Source: Membranipora membranacea (Eukaryota > Bryozoa > Gymnolaemata > Cheilostomatida > Membraniporidae). From it: 64,000 nt of DNA. Position numbers and translations under genes: made by a program. The notes under the pieces are model-generated. The model ran no database searches. It was not told the origin of the DNA and saw nothing but the letters and a program-made list of their open reading frames with translations. The DNA is taken from the NCBI GenBank assembly GCA_914767715.1, contig OU612065.1:33914001-33978000 (forward strand), in the 5' to 3' direction. Positions 48,701 to 58,744 of this stretch are shown here, one piece after another; positions within the stretch are counted from its first letter, which is position 1; each line of letters opens with the position of its first letter.

Positions 48701-49545
48701 TACATTGCGTAAGTTCACTGTCGGTTGTTACAATTACAATTGATCGTGCACTCACAATCCACTCATGCTATCCAGAGAGCTGAAAATTAATTGTACACAA
48801 ATACAACCAACCTTCTGTGAGTTCATCGGCGGAATTCGGTTGCTACAATTACAATTTGATCGTCCGCTTACAATCCACTCATGCTGTCCCGAGAGCCGAA
48901 TAATAATTGTTCACATTTCCGTCTTGGCAGATCAGACGTTGTACGTGTGGCAGCACTGACATCACGTAAAGTACCACCCTCCCCATTGATGTGTACACAC
49001 GGCTACTGTGAGGAAACCTGATGATACCAATACAACTAACTCTCTGTAAGTCCATCGGCAGAAATTAAATTTCAGTCTGATCGTCAAATTACATGCCACT
49101 CTTATCCTGAGAGCAAACAATTAATTGAACACAATTCTATTATTTTCCAGCTCAGATGGTGTACTGTTTGACAGCACGGACGGCTTACCAGAAGTATCAC
49201 ATACAAGGTTGGGAGTAGTCTCCTCTTCAAACCCACAACTAACTCTCCGTAAGTTCATCGGCAGAAATCAAATACAGTCTGATCGTCATATTACACGCCA
49301 CTCTTATCCTGAGAACAAACAATTAATTGAACACAATTCTATTATTTGCCAGCTCAGACGGTGTACTGTTTGACAGCACGGACGGCTCACCAGAAGTATT
49401 ACATACAAAGTTGAGAGTAGTCTCTTCTTCAAACCAACAACCAACTCTCTCTCAGACGGTGTACTGTTTGACAGCACGGACGGCTCACCAGAAGTATCAC
49501 ATACAAAGTTGGGAGTAGTCTCCTCTTCAAACACAGCTGATTAAT
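48700..49545 (+). repeat. Tandem array of about 200-bp units, each with an exon-like segment
   Basis: Units contain, in order, an AG acceptor, a segment reading SDGVLFDSTDG then PEVSH, a donor-like CTCCGTAAGT, a spacer with CATCGGCAGAAAT, and AATTAATTGAACACAATTC. Clear copies start at 49151, 49353 and 49451 (the last is shortened to about 100 bp before the array ends). Two more diverged units lie at about 48720-48960. Whether the segments are spliced cannot be told from sequence. A further exon-like piece, LVDPEIRRSPPTNSRPGVP, follows at 49574-49650. Confidence 0.6.
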
Positions 49546-49650
49546 TAACTCACTCCTCTCATACATGACAAGTTGGTAGACCCAGAAATCAGGAGGTCTC
49601 CGCCGACGAACTCCCGACCCGGAGTACCACTCTTCGCGTCCCGCAGTGAA

Positions 49651-51530
49651 GGTGTAATTTGGCCCTTGTTATCATTTATTTTAAGCCAAAACTTGAGCGT
49701 TCATATTATGAAATGCATAATTTTACCTGATTTTATAAATTATAGTGTTGCACTTTATACGAACGAGGAGAGATAGTATGTTAATAGGCAATTACATATA
49801 GGTACATGTACTGTGGGGGTAGCAAAACGTAGATTTTCTTGCAACTAGAAGCTTAAAAAGTCTTCTGGGTGAAGGAAGCTGAAAAAAGGGAGGAAAAAGG
49901 GAGATAGGGAGGAAGTGGAAAATACCCCTAAAAACTGGGAGGCTCCCTACCAAAAAGGGAGACTTGTCAGGTATGACTCCTCTATAAACAGAATGTAAGT
50001 CTACAGAGCACATCACACAGATTGAAAACTCATCCAATAACGACTCGGTCCACATTTGTACACCTGACAGCTATTCTGGCAGATGATAATGTTGCAGCTT
50101 GAATATCCACTATTGTTATCCTCGCAGCCCTCGGCTTGTTTAGTCATTCCATTTATTCACATATTCTTCTCACATATCACAATGCATCGTAAAATCCTAT
50201 ATCATATCATTGTAGTGATCAGATACCTATGATAGGATAACTCATTTGTTATTAAAAGCAAAATGGACCCATTATAATGTGTGAGTTTTTCTTTACCATA
50301 AACCGTATATATTATCATTCATTGTTTAAGAAAAGATCATAATAATCACCATTTTCTATCAGAATCGTTGCATAGTCAAATTTGTCATATTTTCACATTA
50401 CATGATGAGAATTGAAGTTGGTGATAATTTCCTATAATGAAATGTTTTTCTCAACTGATTTTAACTCCTTGTCAATTCTTGTTAACAGGATTACCAGCAA
50501 ATAAAGATAATATGAACACATAAAGCTGCTTCGGATCACGGGTTAATGCTGGCCAATACAACCCAGATTGTATTTATGAATCACTCAAAATTCAGTACTA
50601 TGTTGATTCAGTCTCTTAGATCTGGTCAAGGGGTTGATACTTCCTGATGCTGTAAAGTCTTGAATGAGGTACCTTGGGAAGACACAACAGGTAGATTCTA
50701 CAAAACGTGAGCTTACTGAGCTGCTATTTTTCCTATACTCATCCTTACATAGGCATTTTACTAATACTATTAGGCTTTAGGAACAGGTGTATTTTGGATG
50801 GTTCACCAGACTTATGAATCTACGTGTCATATCTTTTAACATCTTAAGCTGATACATCTTACCTCTAAACCAAAGGCCTATTTATACAGGCAGGTCTAGA
50901 TTCAGAGAGTCAAATTATGCAGAGACGTTTTCAGGCAGTTCTCGTCTAATCCCAAAATTCTACTGTAATAATATTAGTATTCATATTTTCGTTAGATTCA
51001 AAGACTTTGTTTGAGGCTGCTCTTTTGTATCACATCCATTGAATTCCATATCTGGAATAGCATCATTAGCTTTCTTTTGCAAAACAAAGGGCTTGCAAAA
51101 ATAGCCAGTCCCTAGTAGCAATCTAGAAATACCCTAATCATCGACACTGTATGGGGTATAATTACTGTTTGCAATTTTGTAAACAAGACAATTTCTCAGG
51201 CTAATTATTCATGCTTCTAGGGACAGCCAATCAGATAACAGTCAGATGGGTCCCTGTGTTTAGTGTCCTAACCGTATAACGCTATGATACTATTGCCATT
51301 CTAAGAGAAGAATCTAATTCAGTGATCACATCTTATTCTCCATATTTTATTCTATCATGTGGGCGATTTTCAGCTTTAGAATCCAAATATTGAGGAAGTT
51401 ATGGCCTCTCAAACTTCCAAGGTGACGGCAATTTATCGGCAGTAAGAATCAGCCGGCAATCCCCAGGGTAGTCACAACCATCATACGTATTACAATACAC
51501 TAATAAATATGTTGATGATCAAAATGTTTT
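49651..51530. other. Intergenic, nothing recognised
   Basis: AT-rich; includes a purine-rich stretch at 49860-49965 with relatives near 54660-54760 in reverse complement character. No gene or RNA was identified. Confidence 0.45.
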
Positions 51531-51534
51531 GATC

Positions 51535-51605
51535 TGTAATGGTCTCGAACCCAGGTCCAATGGCTTTGCAGGCAACGCCGCTAACACTTAGCTATATTGT
51601 CTACT
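51535..51605 (-). mobile_element. tRNA-like SINE head, minus strand
   Basis: Reverse complement shows TATAGCTAAGTGTTAGCGGC and GGGTTCGAGACC, A- and B-box-like at tRNA spacing. Confidence 0.5.
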
Positions 51606-51624
51606 GCCTAACCTAGTTGGTCCA

Positions 51625-51705
51625 AGTGGCGTGATGCTAGCGTCTGATGGTAGCGTCGTTGCCTATAGGTATGGGGACCCGGGTTCGATTCCCACCCTGG
51701 TCTGA
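51625..51705 (+). mobile_element. tRNA-like SINE head, plus strand
   Basis: TCTGATGGTAGCGTCGTTGCC and GGGTTCGATTCCCACCC give A- and B-box-like motifs. It faces the preceding head in inverted orientation; flanking sequence (GATCATCA/TGATGATC) is also inverted, so they may be the two ends of one fold-back element. Confidence 0.55.
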
Positions 51706-51747
51706 ATTTTGATCATCATCTTATCTGTGTGATTATTAGTGTATTAA

Positions 51748-51803
51748 CCATAGACTTAATATACTAGTATACTAGTATATACTAGTATATTAAGTCTATG
51801 GTA
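51748..51803. repeat. Palindrome with 25-bp arms
   Basis: ACCATAGACTTAATATACTA at the left is mirrored by TAGTATATTAAGTCTATGGT at the right, around TAGTATA repeats. Confidence 0.85.
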
Positions 51804-51862
51804 TTAACTAATAACTCATAATAAGTATGACCATAGACAAAACACATGTCTATGGTTGTGAC

Positions 51863-54572
51863 CATAAACATATAAATACTCTAGACTGGAAACTATTGGC
51901 TATTTGATACAGGCTCAGTGTCCTCTCTAATTCAGTGACGCGACGTTACTGCCCTATTCACTTTTTCTCTGTAGTGCATAGGTCAGAATAGGAGTTATCT
52001 CCACCTATATGTAATGTGTGAATAAAAGACCTTCTTATTTCTAAATATGACCACTACAACTGGGTGTAACCAGTGAATTTTATAGAACATATAGTAATAA
52101 AGTATAAAATGTGATCAGTATATCGTGCCATCCAATATTGTGTGTGCCATAACAACATATGCTATAGCATGTTTCTGGTCTTAACATTTGTGAAAAAATG
52201 GTGCGTCAATAACACTAGTTTGTTCCCTCGGAGGACGGTGGCGGTGGAGGGATATTTAAAAAGCTGTGTATCAAATCAGTTTGTACCTATGTATAGTCTA
52301 TATTTAGCCAACATCTACAAAGTTGTCCAGGTACCTAAGTATACAACATGAGTGCGGCTTCGTCTGATTCAAATTTTCTAAGGTAGGAAAGGCGGAAGAT
52401 TTTTCTTCTGTCTGCGACTTCCTAATGTATTAAACAGAAAACGTTAGATTCCAGCTGCTGGTACTCAGAATTTGAAATTCGCACCCTATACCCATATCTA
52501 CAATACCCTATAGGATATAAATATTCACTGATTTAAATTTAGCGACCTGGCCAAGAATAGGAAAACTTACTAGTGAATCATTAATGAATATCGATTTTGT
52601 TAATCCTAAATGTATAATATCATTGGTAACTTTGCAAACACCTTTTTGATTAGGGATATAATATTTTGGATATTTTTGTGAATACTTAATATGCGAAATT
52701 TAAATTTTAATAAAAGTTTTCATGCTGTGGGGTAATCTCATAAACATATAAATACTTTTGACTGGAAACTACTGGTTAAATGAAGCATGAACAGGGTTCT
52801 CCCTAATTTAGTGCATTCCTCATGACCGACGTCACTGCGCTTTTCAAAACTCCATACATTTTTTTGCAGTAGCATGTAAAAACAGTGGAGATGCAGGCTT
52901 GATCTATAAGCAGACATATTTAAATAGATTAAATATACTATTAATTACTCAATGCGTACATCTTTCTCATATAGGAGGTTTTATAACCAGAACGATGCAA
53001 CTAAGCTGTAGCCGCTGTGTCGAGGATGTGGCCAAAGCAAGGAAGTTGACATGCCAACATTAATCAAACTTAAGAATCGTGATGGACTCAAAACCCCTTC
53101 CGAAGCAATTTTTAGAGTGTGTCTTTTGTCAGAGAGAGTAATCAGATCATTGCTTAAAACAGGTTTGGGTCCTAAATTCCGAGAACTTGCCCGGCTGCAC
53201 AGTCTATCAAAGATTATAGAGTCAGGCCATCTCTCATTATTCAGTTGTGCTGAGCATGCAAGCAGCGTTGTGAGGGAAATAATCAATCGTTATGTAAGGA
53301 TCCGGGCTCATCATGAGGCCGTTTTGAAAACGAATGCAAACACTCTGTCCAAAATGACCCGCCTCCCTATATTCAGCCATGTCTGATAAGATATGTCTTG
53401 GTAAATATACAGCTACTAAATTATCAATTCCTTTGACCAGTCTGAGCCACTTTTATTTTCTCTACAGCATGCACATTTAACTCAATATTTATGTGATTGA
53501 TTGGGCCAGTCCGGGCCATTTCTTGAATCGACAAGAATCTTTGCTTAATTTTTGAAGGTCTTTAACTTAACTAAAGTTTTTCTTCGGATTGATTGGGCCA
53601 GTCTGGGCTGCATTTAAATCATCCATGGTAATAGTTCAATTTCTTATCCCTATCAATATTTTATTCATGTCCTGTCACAAGCCAGCGGATTATTCCCACA
53701 AGGTGAGTTAAATTGTGGTATTTTATCAAATCTTATTTCCTATGCGATGTTCTGCCAGTTAATTTTCTTCCAAAAATATAGTCTCAATACCCACCAAATG
53801 TTGGGGAAACACTAGACATCCAGGTCATATGTGAGATTATAAACCCTCAACGTTATTGAAAGATTCCACTGCTTTAATTTGTTGATTTTTACACAGATTG
53901 ATACATGTGTATCAGGGAGGGATGTGTAGGAATACCATGTCAATCTTAGACCAAAACTTCTAGCTTATGCTAGTTTAAAGTCTCAGTAAGATTGATCCAG
54001 TAGTAGCTAATCTTTAACAATATTATCATGCAAAATCCCTGATTCGATATGAAGAGCAAAGACTCAGTGTTCTGAGCTCAGATTTTAAGCCTTTACTTTA
54101 CAAAATACATTTGAAATTAAACCATACTCAAGGACCATCAGTATTATCCATCTTACGGTTACATGTCTGACAGTTGGAAAAATCAGATACAGTTAATTCA
54201 GTGAAATTGCTGAGCAAAACCTTAAATTTACAATAGTCGATGCACCATTTTTCATACAAATTCTTCAGGCCAGAAACAGCTATAATGTAGGTTGTTATTG
54301 CACGGACAATATTTGATTGCACGATATACTGATCACATTTTATACTTAATTACTATCTGTTCTATAAAATTCGCCGGTTATATCCAGTTGTATTGGTCAT
54401 AATTAGAAATAAGAAGGTCTTATATTCACACATTATATTTATGTGGAGATAACTCCTCTTCTGGCCTACGTGCTACAGTGAAAAAGTGAATAGCGCAGTA
54501 ACGTCGCGTCACTGAATTAGAGAGGACGCTCTAAGCCAGTAGTTTCCAGTCTAGAGTATTTATATGTTTATG
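51863..54572. mobile_element. 2.7 kb element with about 290-bp inverted repeats and 8-bp TSD (possibly P-like)
   Basis: Both ends read CATAAACATATAAATACTCT inward and stay similar for about 290 bp. GTTGTGAC lies directly outside both ends (51855-51862 and 54573-54580), an 8-bp target-site duplication as made by hAT and P superfamilies; the CA terminus and the internal coding remnant favour P/THAP9-like. A second, direct copy of part of the left repeat occurs at about 52735-52870, which suggests nested or rearranged structure. Relatives include the fragment in SNAPC3 intron 4. Confidence 0.7.
52975..53386 (+). pseudogene. Possible transposase C-terminal remnant (P/THAP9-like)
   Basis: The frame from 53051 reads DGLKTPSEAIFRVCLLSERV, then SGHLSLFSCAEHASSVVREI and YVRIRAHHEAV, ending KMTRLPIFSHV. 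An upstream piece, FYNQNDATKL then a stop and PLCRGCGQSKEVD, continues the same frame with one TAG. The layout (hydrophobic helix, conserved RYVxIRAH segment, terminal basic stretch) resembles the C-terminal part of P-element-type transposases as I remember them. No catalytic domain or THAP finger is found between the inverted repeats, so the element is non-autonomous. It could instead be another superfamily. Confidence 0.4.
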
Positions 54573-57160
54573 GTTGTGACGTACCCCAGGGGAAACATCC
54601 GCTTATTCCCAATGCCGATTGAAGGCAATCACCCTGGAAGTTTGAGAGGCCATAACTTCCTGGGCTCGGGGATAAACTTCTCGGTGAGAGTGGGGAAAAG
54701 AAGGAGGAGAAAAGAGAAAAAAGGGAGGGGCAAAGGAAAAAAGGAGAAGTTGTCTTTTCATTTTATGTGTCATGACAACTTCGGGATATTTTATAGTTCT
54801 TTTTATAGCTATAAAATATAACCTTGCGCATAGAGAAAGGTATACAAAAAGCAATAGAAAAGAAACGCCTTTTCAATTTGCAGATGAGAATTAATCGCCT
54901 TATGAGTCATCTAAACAATTGACTTTTAATGGCTGGCAAAGAAATTCTTAGCAGTGAATTATTTGACCAGGTTGTTAATGACTTGATAGTTGCCAATAAG
55001 GGTTAGCTACTGCCTGCAACACTGCTTGTTCATCATATCATATGGAGTAATCCTTTGTGTTAGCTAGTAATGTCTATTTAGTTATCTATGCTGCGACTTG
55101 ATCAGCGATATAACAGAAACGGTATTATTTGGCAATTCAAGGAAAGAGTTTTATTTTGCGAAATATTTATTAACATCATGGGTAAAAAGCTTGTAAGATT
55201 GTATTTAACAAGATAAATTTAGGCAGATGATTTCTCAAAATTATAATTATAGCACCTCCATGTTGACCAATGTCCTCAACAAAAAAATTGATCCTTTTAT
55301 TCAGCCTGAAAAAATGCTACTAAAACATGAGAGTCAAGTAAAAAAAAACACGAGAATAAATCAAGCACAGCGCTGTGTACAGGTCAGAAGACATTCATAG
55401 GAAAATCCTTAGTAGGCATGTATATATTATGTATGTTGACGTCATGTCGACCTTACAATACCTCATTGCACGCTTGATGCAGAACTTGAGGCTAATATTA
55501 AGTTGGTTGAGACTGCAGCTCAGCTCGTATGGCAGTATGAATGAGGACGAGATTTGTTGAAGTGTTCTTTGCAGCAGGTGGTGAGTTGGCAGCATGCAAT
55601 TGATGTTTAAGATATGACAGCGTGACGGTCTGGATCTGGTCAACAAGACTCCCACTACACCTGCAAGAAGAGAATGTTTATATTATGCAATAAGGACAAT
55701 GGAAAAGTATCTGATCGAACAAAAGATTCTTTTGCCAATGTATTGTATCGGCAAGATTATATTTTGTCTGATCAGATGTGATCTTGTCGGGTTTGGTAGT
55801 TTTTGCATGAGCTTTGCCATTTTACGTTGTGATTGCACATATGAATTGTATACAGCTGATGTGGTTGTCTTCTCAGTGCCACGTTAGAATGAAAACTATT
55901 CAAAGTGTCTAAACATCTAGCATTGACTAGTACCGTAGAGGAGTAAATATTTTCTTTAATTAAATTTAGCTAGATGAGTTAATGTTAGCTAGCACTCAAT
56001 TCTAGCTAATTGAAGGAAGAGTATTTTAATGTAAAGTGTAAATGTTTGGAGAATTACATTTAGCTTATTCAAGCAGCCAATGTGCGGAAAGGCGCACTTC
56101 TCCTACTTTTCTAAGGTAAGATGGAGTTCCTCAAATCAAACACTAATAAACTATGGGCCTACTTTGCTTTAAGAAAACAACGTACCATTTGCAAAGAGTT
56201 GATGGGTGTTAACAGGTCATGCAATGCAGTAGTCGTCAAATTCTTGACTGCCTCAGTGATCCTATCGTCCTTTGCAACGTCAAGGAATCTAGGTATAAAC
56301 AGAAAGCACACACCAGTCAATTATTCAGTATATTGGCCTTTTTTGTTTGTACAACGCTAAATAAATCCATGACCTCTCTGCCCAAAATATTAAGCCACGT
56401 TTACGTTTACACATGAGGTTGAAATGGTCAAATATTACTAGGTCATGAGTGTCGTTGTAACACACTAACAGCAGAAAAGACTTAATTAGAAAGTTAGAGC
56501 ATAGAAGAGAATAATAATTGCGTGCATCCACCTTGCCGCCAATAAGCCATAATTTGCCTATAATATGGATTATGACATACCCATTACCTGTATTAGATGA
56601 GGCTTGTAACAACTAGGGTTAGGGTGTTATAATCTCAAGCCAATTTGTGGCTATGTAAGCTCGCTAGACATACCTGTTACCAATTCAAGTGACAAAAACA
56701 CTGGTAATACATATTATACATCTGATTAGGCCTAGGCTACTTACGCTTAGCGGAGGATACTATCTTCTCTCCACCAGTCATTTCTGCATTGAACTATGTC
56801 TTCCTCTGGATGGCAATCGGGTCTTCTTCTTAACTACTGGCAGCCTTGTCCCAAAAAGTACATCCAGAAATATAGATTGCATACCTACAAGATCATTACA
56901 ATGAAAATCTGAGCAAGAGAAAGATTACGTAAATACTCAACTAATTACTGAATCAGGAGCTATTTCAATGAGACTGAGCAAACTATGCTAGTAAAATTTT
57001 CGCCATCACTTTGCCCTAATCAGTTCCAAAGACAGGGCTAGTAGTAGTAGTATGCCATTATTGTGCATGAATCGGGTGAGTATTTCGCACAGTTTAAAAG
57101 GTGCAGGTACAATAAATATAATTTGTTGTGGTGCGTTTGGTGCAGTGTGTTTCTAAAATA
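54573..57160. other. Intergenic, no gene supported
   Basis: Short frames at 55375-55655 and 56121-56416 lack splice context. A minus-strand segment near 56890-56760, beginning MQSIFLDVLFGTRLPVV after an AG, could be an exon, but it has no partner that fits its phase. Confidence 0.4.
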
Positions 57161-57164
57161 TAAT

Positions 57165-57285
57165 TCTGGAACGAATAACTTGTTGACATTTGAGACTTAA
57201 AAGAGTTGAGGGATTTGGCCTCGACAACACTCGGTGACAACGAATTCAAGAGGCGGATGGTATTTGGAAAAAAAGTTGTTTGAAC
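57165..57285 (-). mobile_element. Non-LTR retrotransposon 3' coding fragment, minus strand
   Basis: Reverse complement reads FPNTIRLLNSLSPSVVEAKS then LNSFKSQM, the typical C-terminus of many LINE ORF2 proteins (fFxxRvvxxWNxLPxxVV pattern). No RT motifs are left. Confidence 0.55.
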
Positions 57286-57356
57286 TCAGTCAGTCCACCA
57301 GCAAGGAATCAATCAATCAATTATTGGAGATAAAAATTAAGCTACTACCCACCTAA

Positions 57357-57452
57357 GTAACCTGTTTTGACAAGCTTGTCAAAGATTGACAAGCTTGACA
57401 AAGATTGACAAGCTTGTCAAAGATTGACAAACCTTGTCAAGACAGGCTACCA
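57357..57452. repeat. Short tandem array of GACAAGCTTGTCAAAGATT
   Basis: Four imperfect copies of a 19-bp unit flanked by TTGACAAG and CTTGTCAAGACAGGCTA, the same sequence as the arms of the hairpin at 3968-4073. Confidence 0.75.
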
Positions 57453-57529
57453 CCTAATTGCAGCAATCCATCCCTTCGACTCCTTGCTAAGAGTAAAACT
57501 TGACTAGCTCGTAGTAAAAGAATACTCAC

Positions 57530-57622
57530 ATCATCATCTTTCTTTGGTTCAAAACTAACCAGCCTTCTTCTCATCAGGCCAGATGTTTTGTACATGCTGT
57601 ACCTATCTAGTCTTGAACCCAC
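57530..57622 (-). CDS. Weak candidate exon, unrecognised
   Basis: A minus-strand open stretch reading YKTSGLMRRRLVSFEPKKDD ends at a donor (GAT|gtgagt). No domain, and the downstream candidate segment is not phase-compatible over any length. It lies just outside the 9-bp-TSD element. Confidence 0.2.
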
Positions 57623-57735
57623 TCATATGAGTGAAACATACAGCTAAGTTTATTTTGCTTCATCATAAAAAGAGGACAAGGAATTTGTCCAGTGCTTGCT
57701 TGTACATTTTCAGTCTCTACTCTCCTGTCAAAACC

Positions 57736-58072
57736 GGGAGAGCTTGTTAGCCACATAGCAGGGTAGGTCGAGGCGCAGATTGCTAGTAGAGGCGTGGCTT
57801 GCTGCTCTTGTTTTATTGGCTACTTATTGTATACAAACATTGTGAAAGCACATGGTTTTATCAGAATTGTGTATATTATGATGTCTTATACTTACAAACA
57901 CTCTTTAAATGCTTATGATATATGTCTATGTAATAGCACATATAAATTCTGATATTGCCATTGACATGTGCTCAGTTCTGTAGAAACATCCTATATTCTG
58001 CAACATGTGTACTACTAAAACATTTCCAACATTCCAGCTAGTGTTAGACTTTATTTCAGAAGAGCAGGAAAG
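57736..58072 (+). repeat. Left 337-bp inverted repeat
   Basis: Pairs with 61246-61582. A short direct copy of part of it (GTCTATGTAATGGCACATAT) follows at about 58088-58125. Confidence 0.85.
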
Positions 58073-58149
58073 TTGCTTATGATGTATGTCTATGTAATGG
58101 CACATATAAATTCTGACAACTTGTCTGCTGTTCTTTGTAGGTATTGTGG

Positions 58150-58400
58150 CAAAGCTTAGAATAATGTGTCAACGCCTCTTAGAAACCTCAGGAGGGTACG
58201 GATTTTTCTCATTCTGGCTTACAAAACCCTGTGACGCCTAAAGCTGGAATATGCATGTTGTGCTTGGTCTCCTCTCACTAGATGAATCATCCTTAGAAGG
58301 TCTATTAATTGGAAAGCCTTGACTACTCTTCAACATGAACACAACAATGATATGTTTGTTAACCACCGGCATCATTGACTTTGAGGAGGTCAGACTATGA
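58150..58400 (+). mobile_element. LINE reverse transcriptase 3' fragment nested in the Mutator-like element
   Basis: Contains the typical post-RT signature RLKLEYACCAWSPLT followed by decayed sequence with a stop. Confidence 0.5.
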
Positions 58401-58744
58401 TTTTACAAATAATAAATATAAATATTTATGTATACATTCAAATATCTTTAGGTTGATAAAGACATTTATTTGTAATTGATAAGCTGATACATACAGTAAA
58501 GAGTAAAAGACATGATGTTTCACCCTCGTAACAATTATGAAGCTAAATATTAAAAGAATTCAGTAAATTACATGAGTTAAAATCATAACTTTGATAACTC
58601 TAAACATGCCAGCACGGAAACCACATATTTACAACCCGCATTTATTTACTGCCTGAGTAGTCAAATGTGTTAAAAGATTTAAGGCACAAGAATTAAGTGG
58701 TCAATTAATAATTAAATTGGTGCAAAGAGAGAAAAGTATTGATA

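Noticed and set aside
56121-56360. 79-codon ORF starting MEFLKSNTNKLW
   Set aside because: No homology I can recognise and an overlapping frame of similar length; no splice support.
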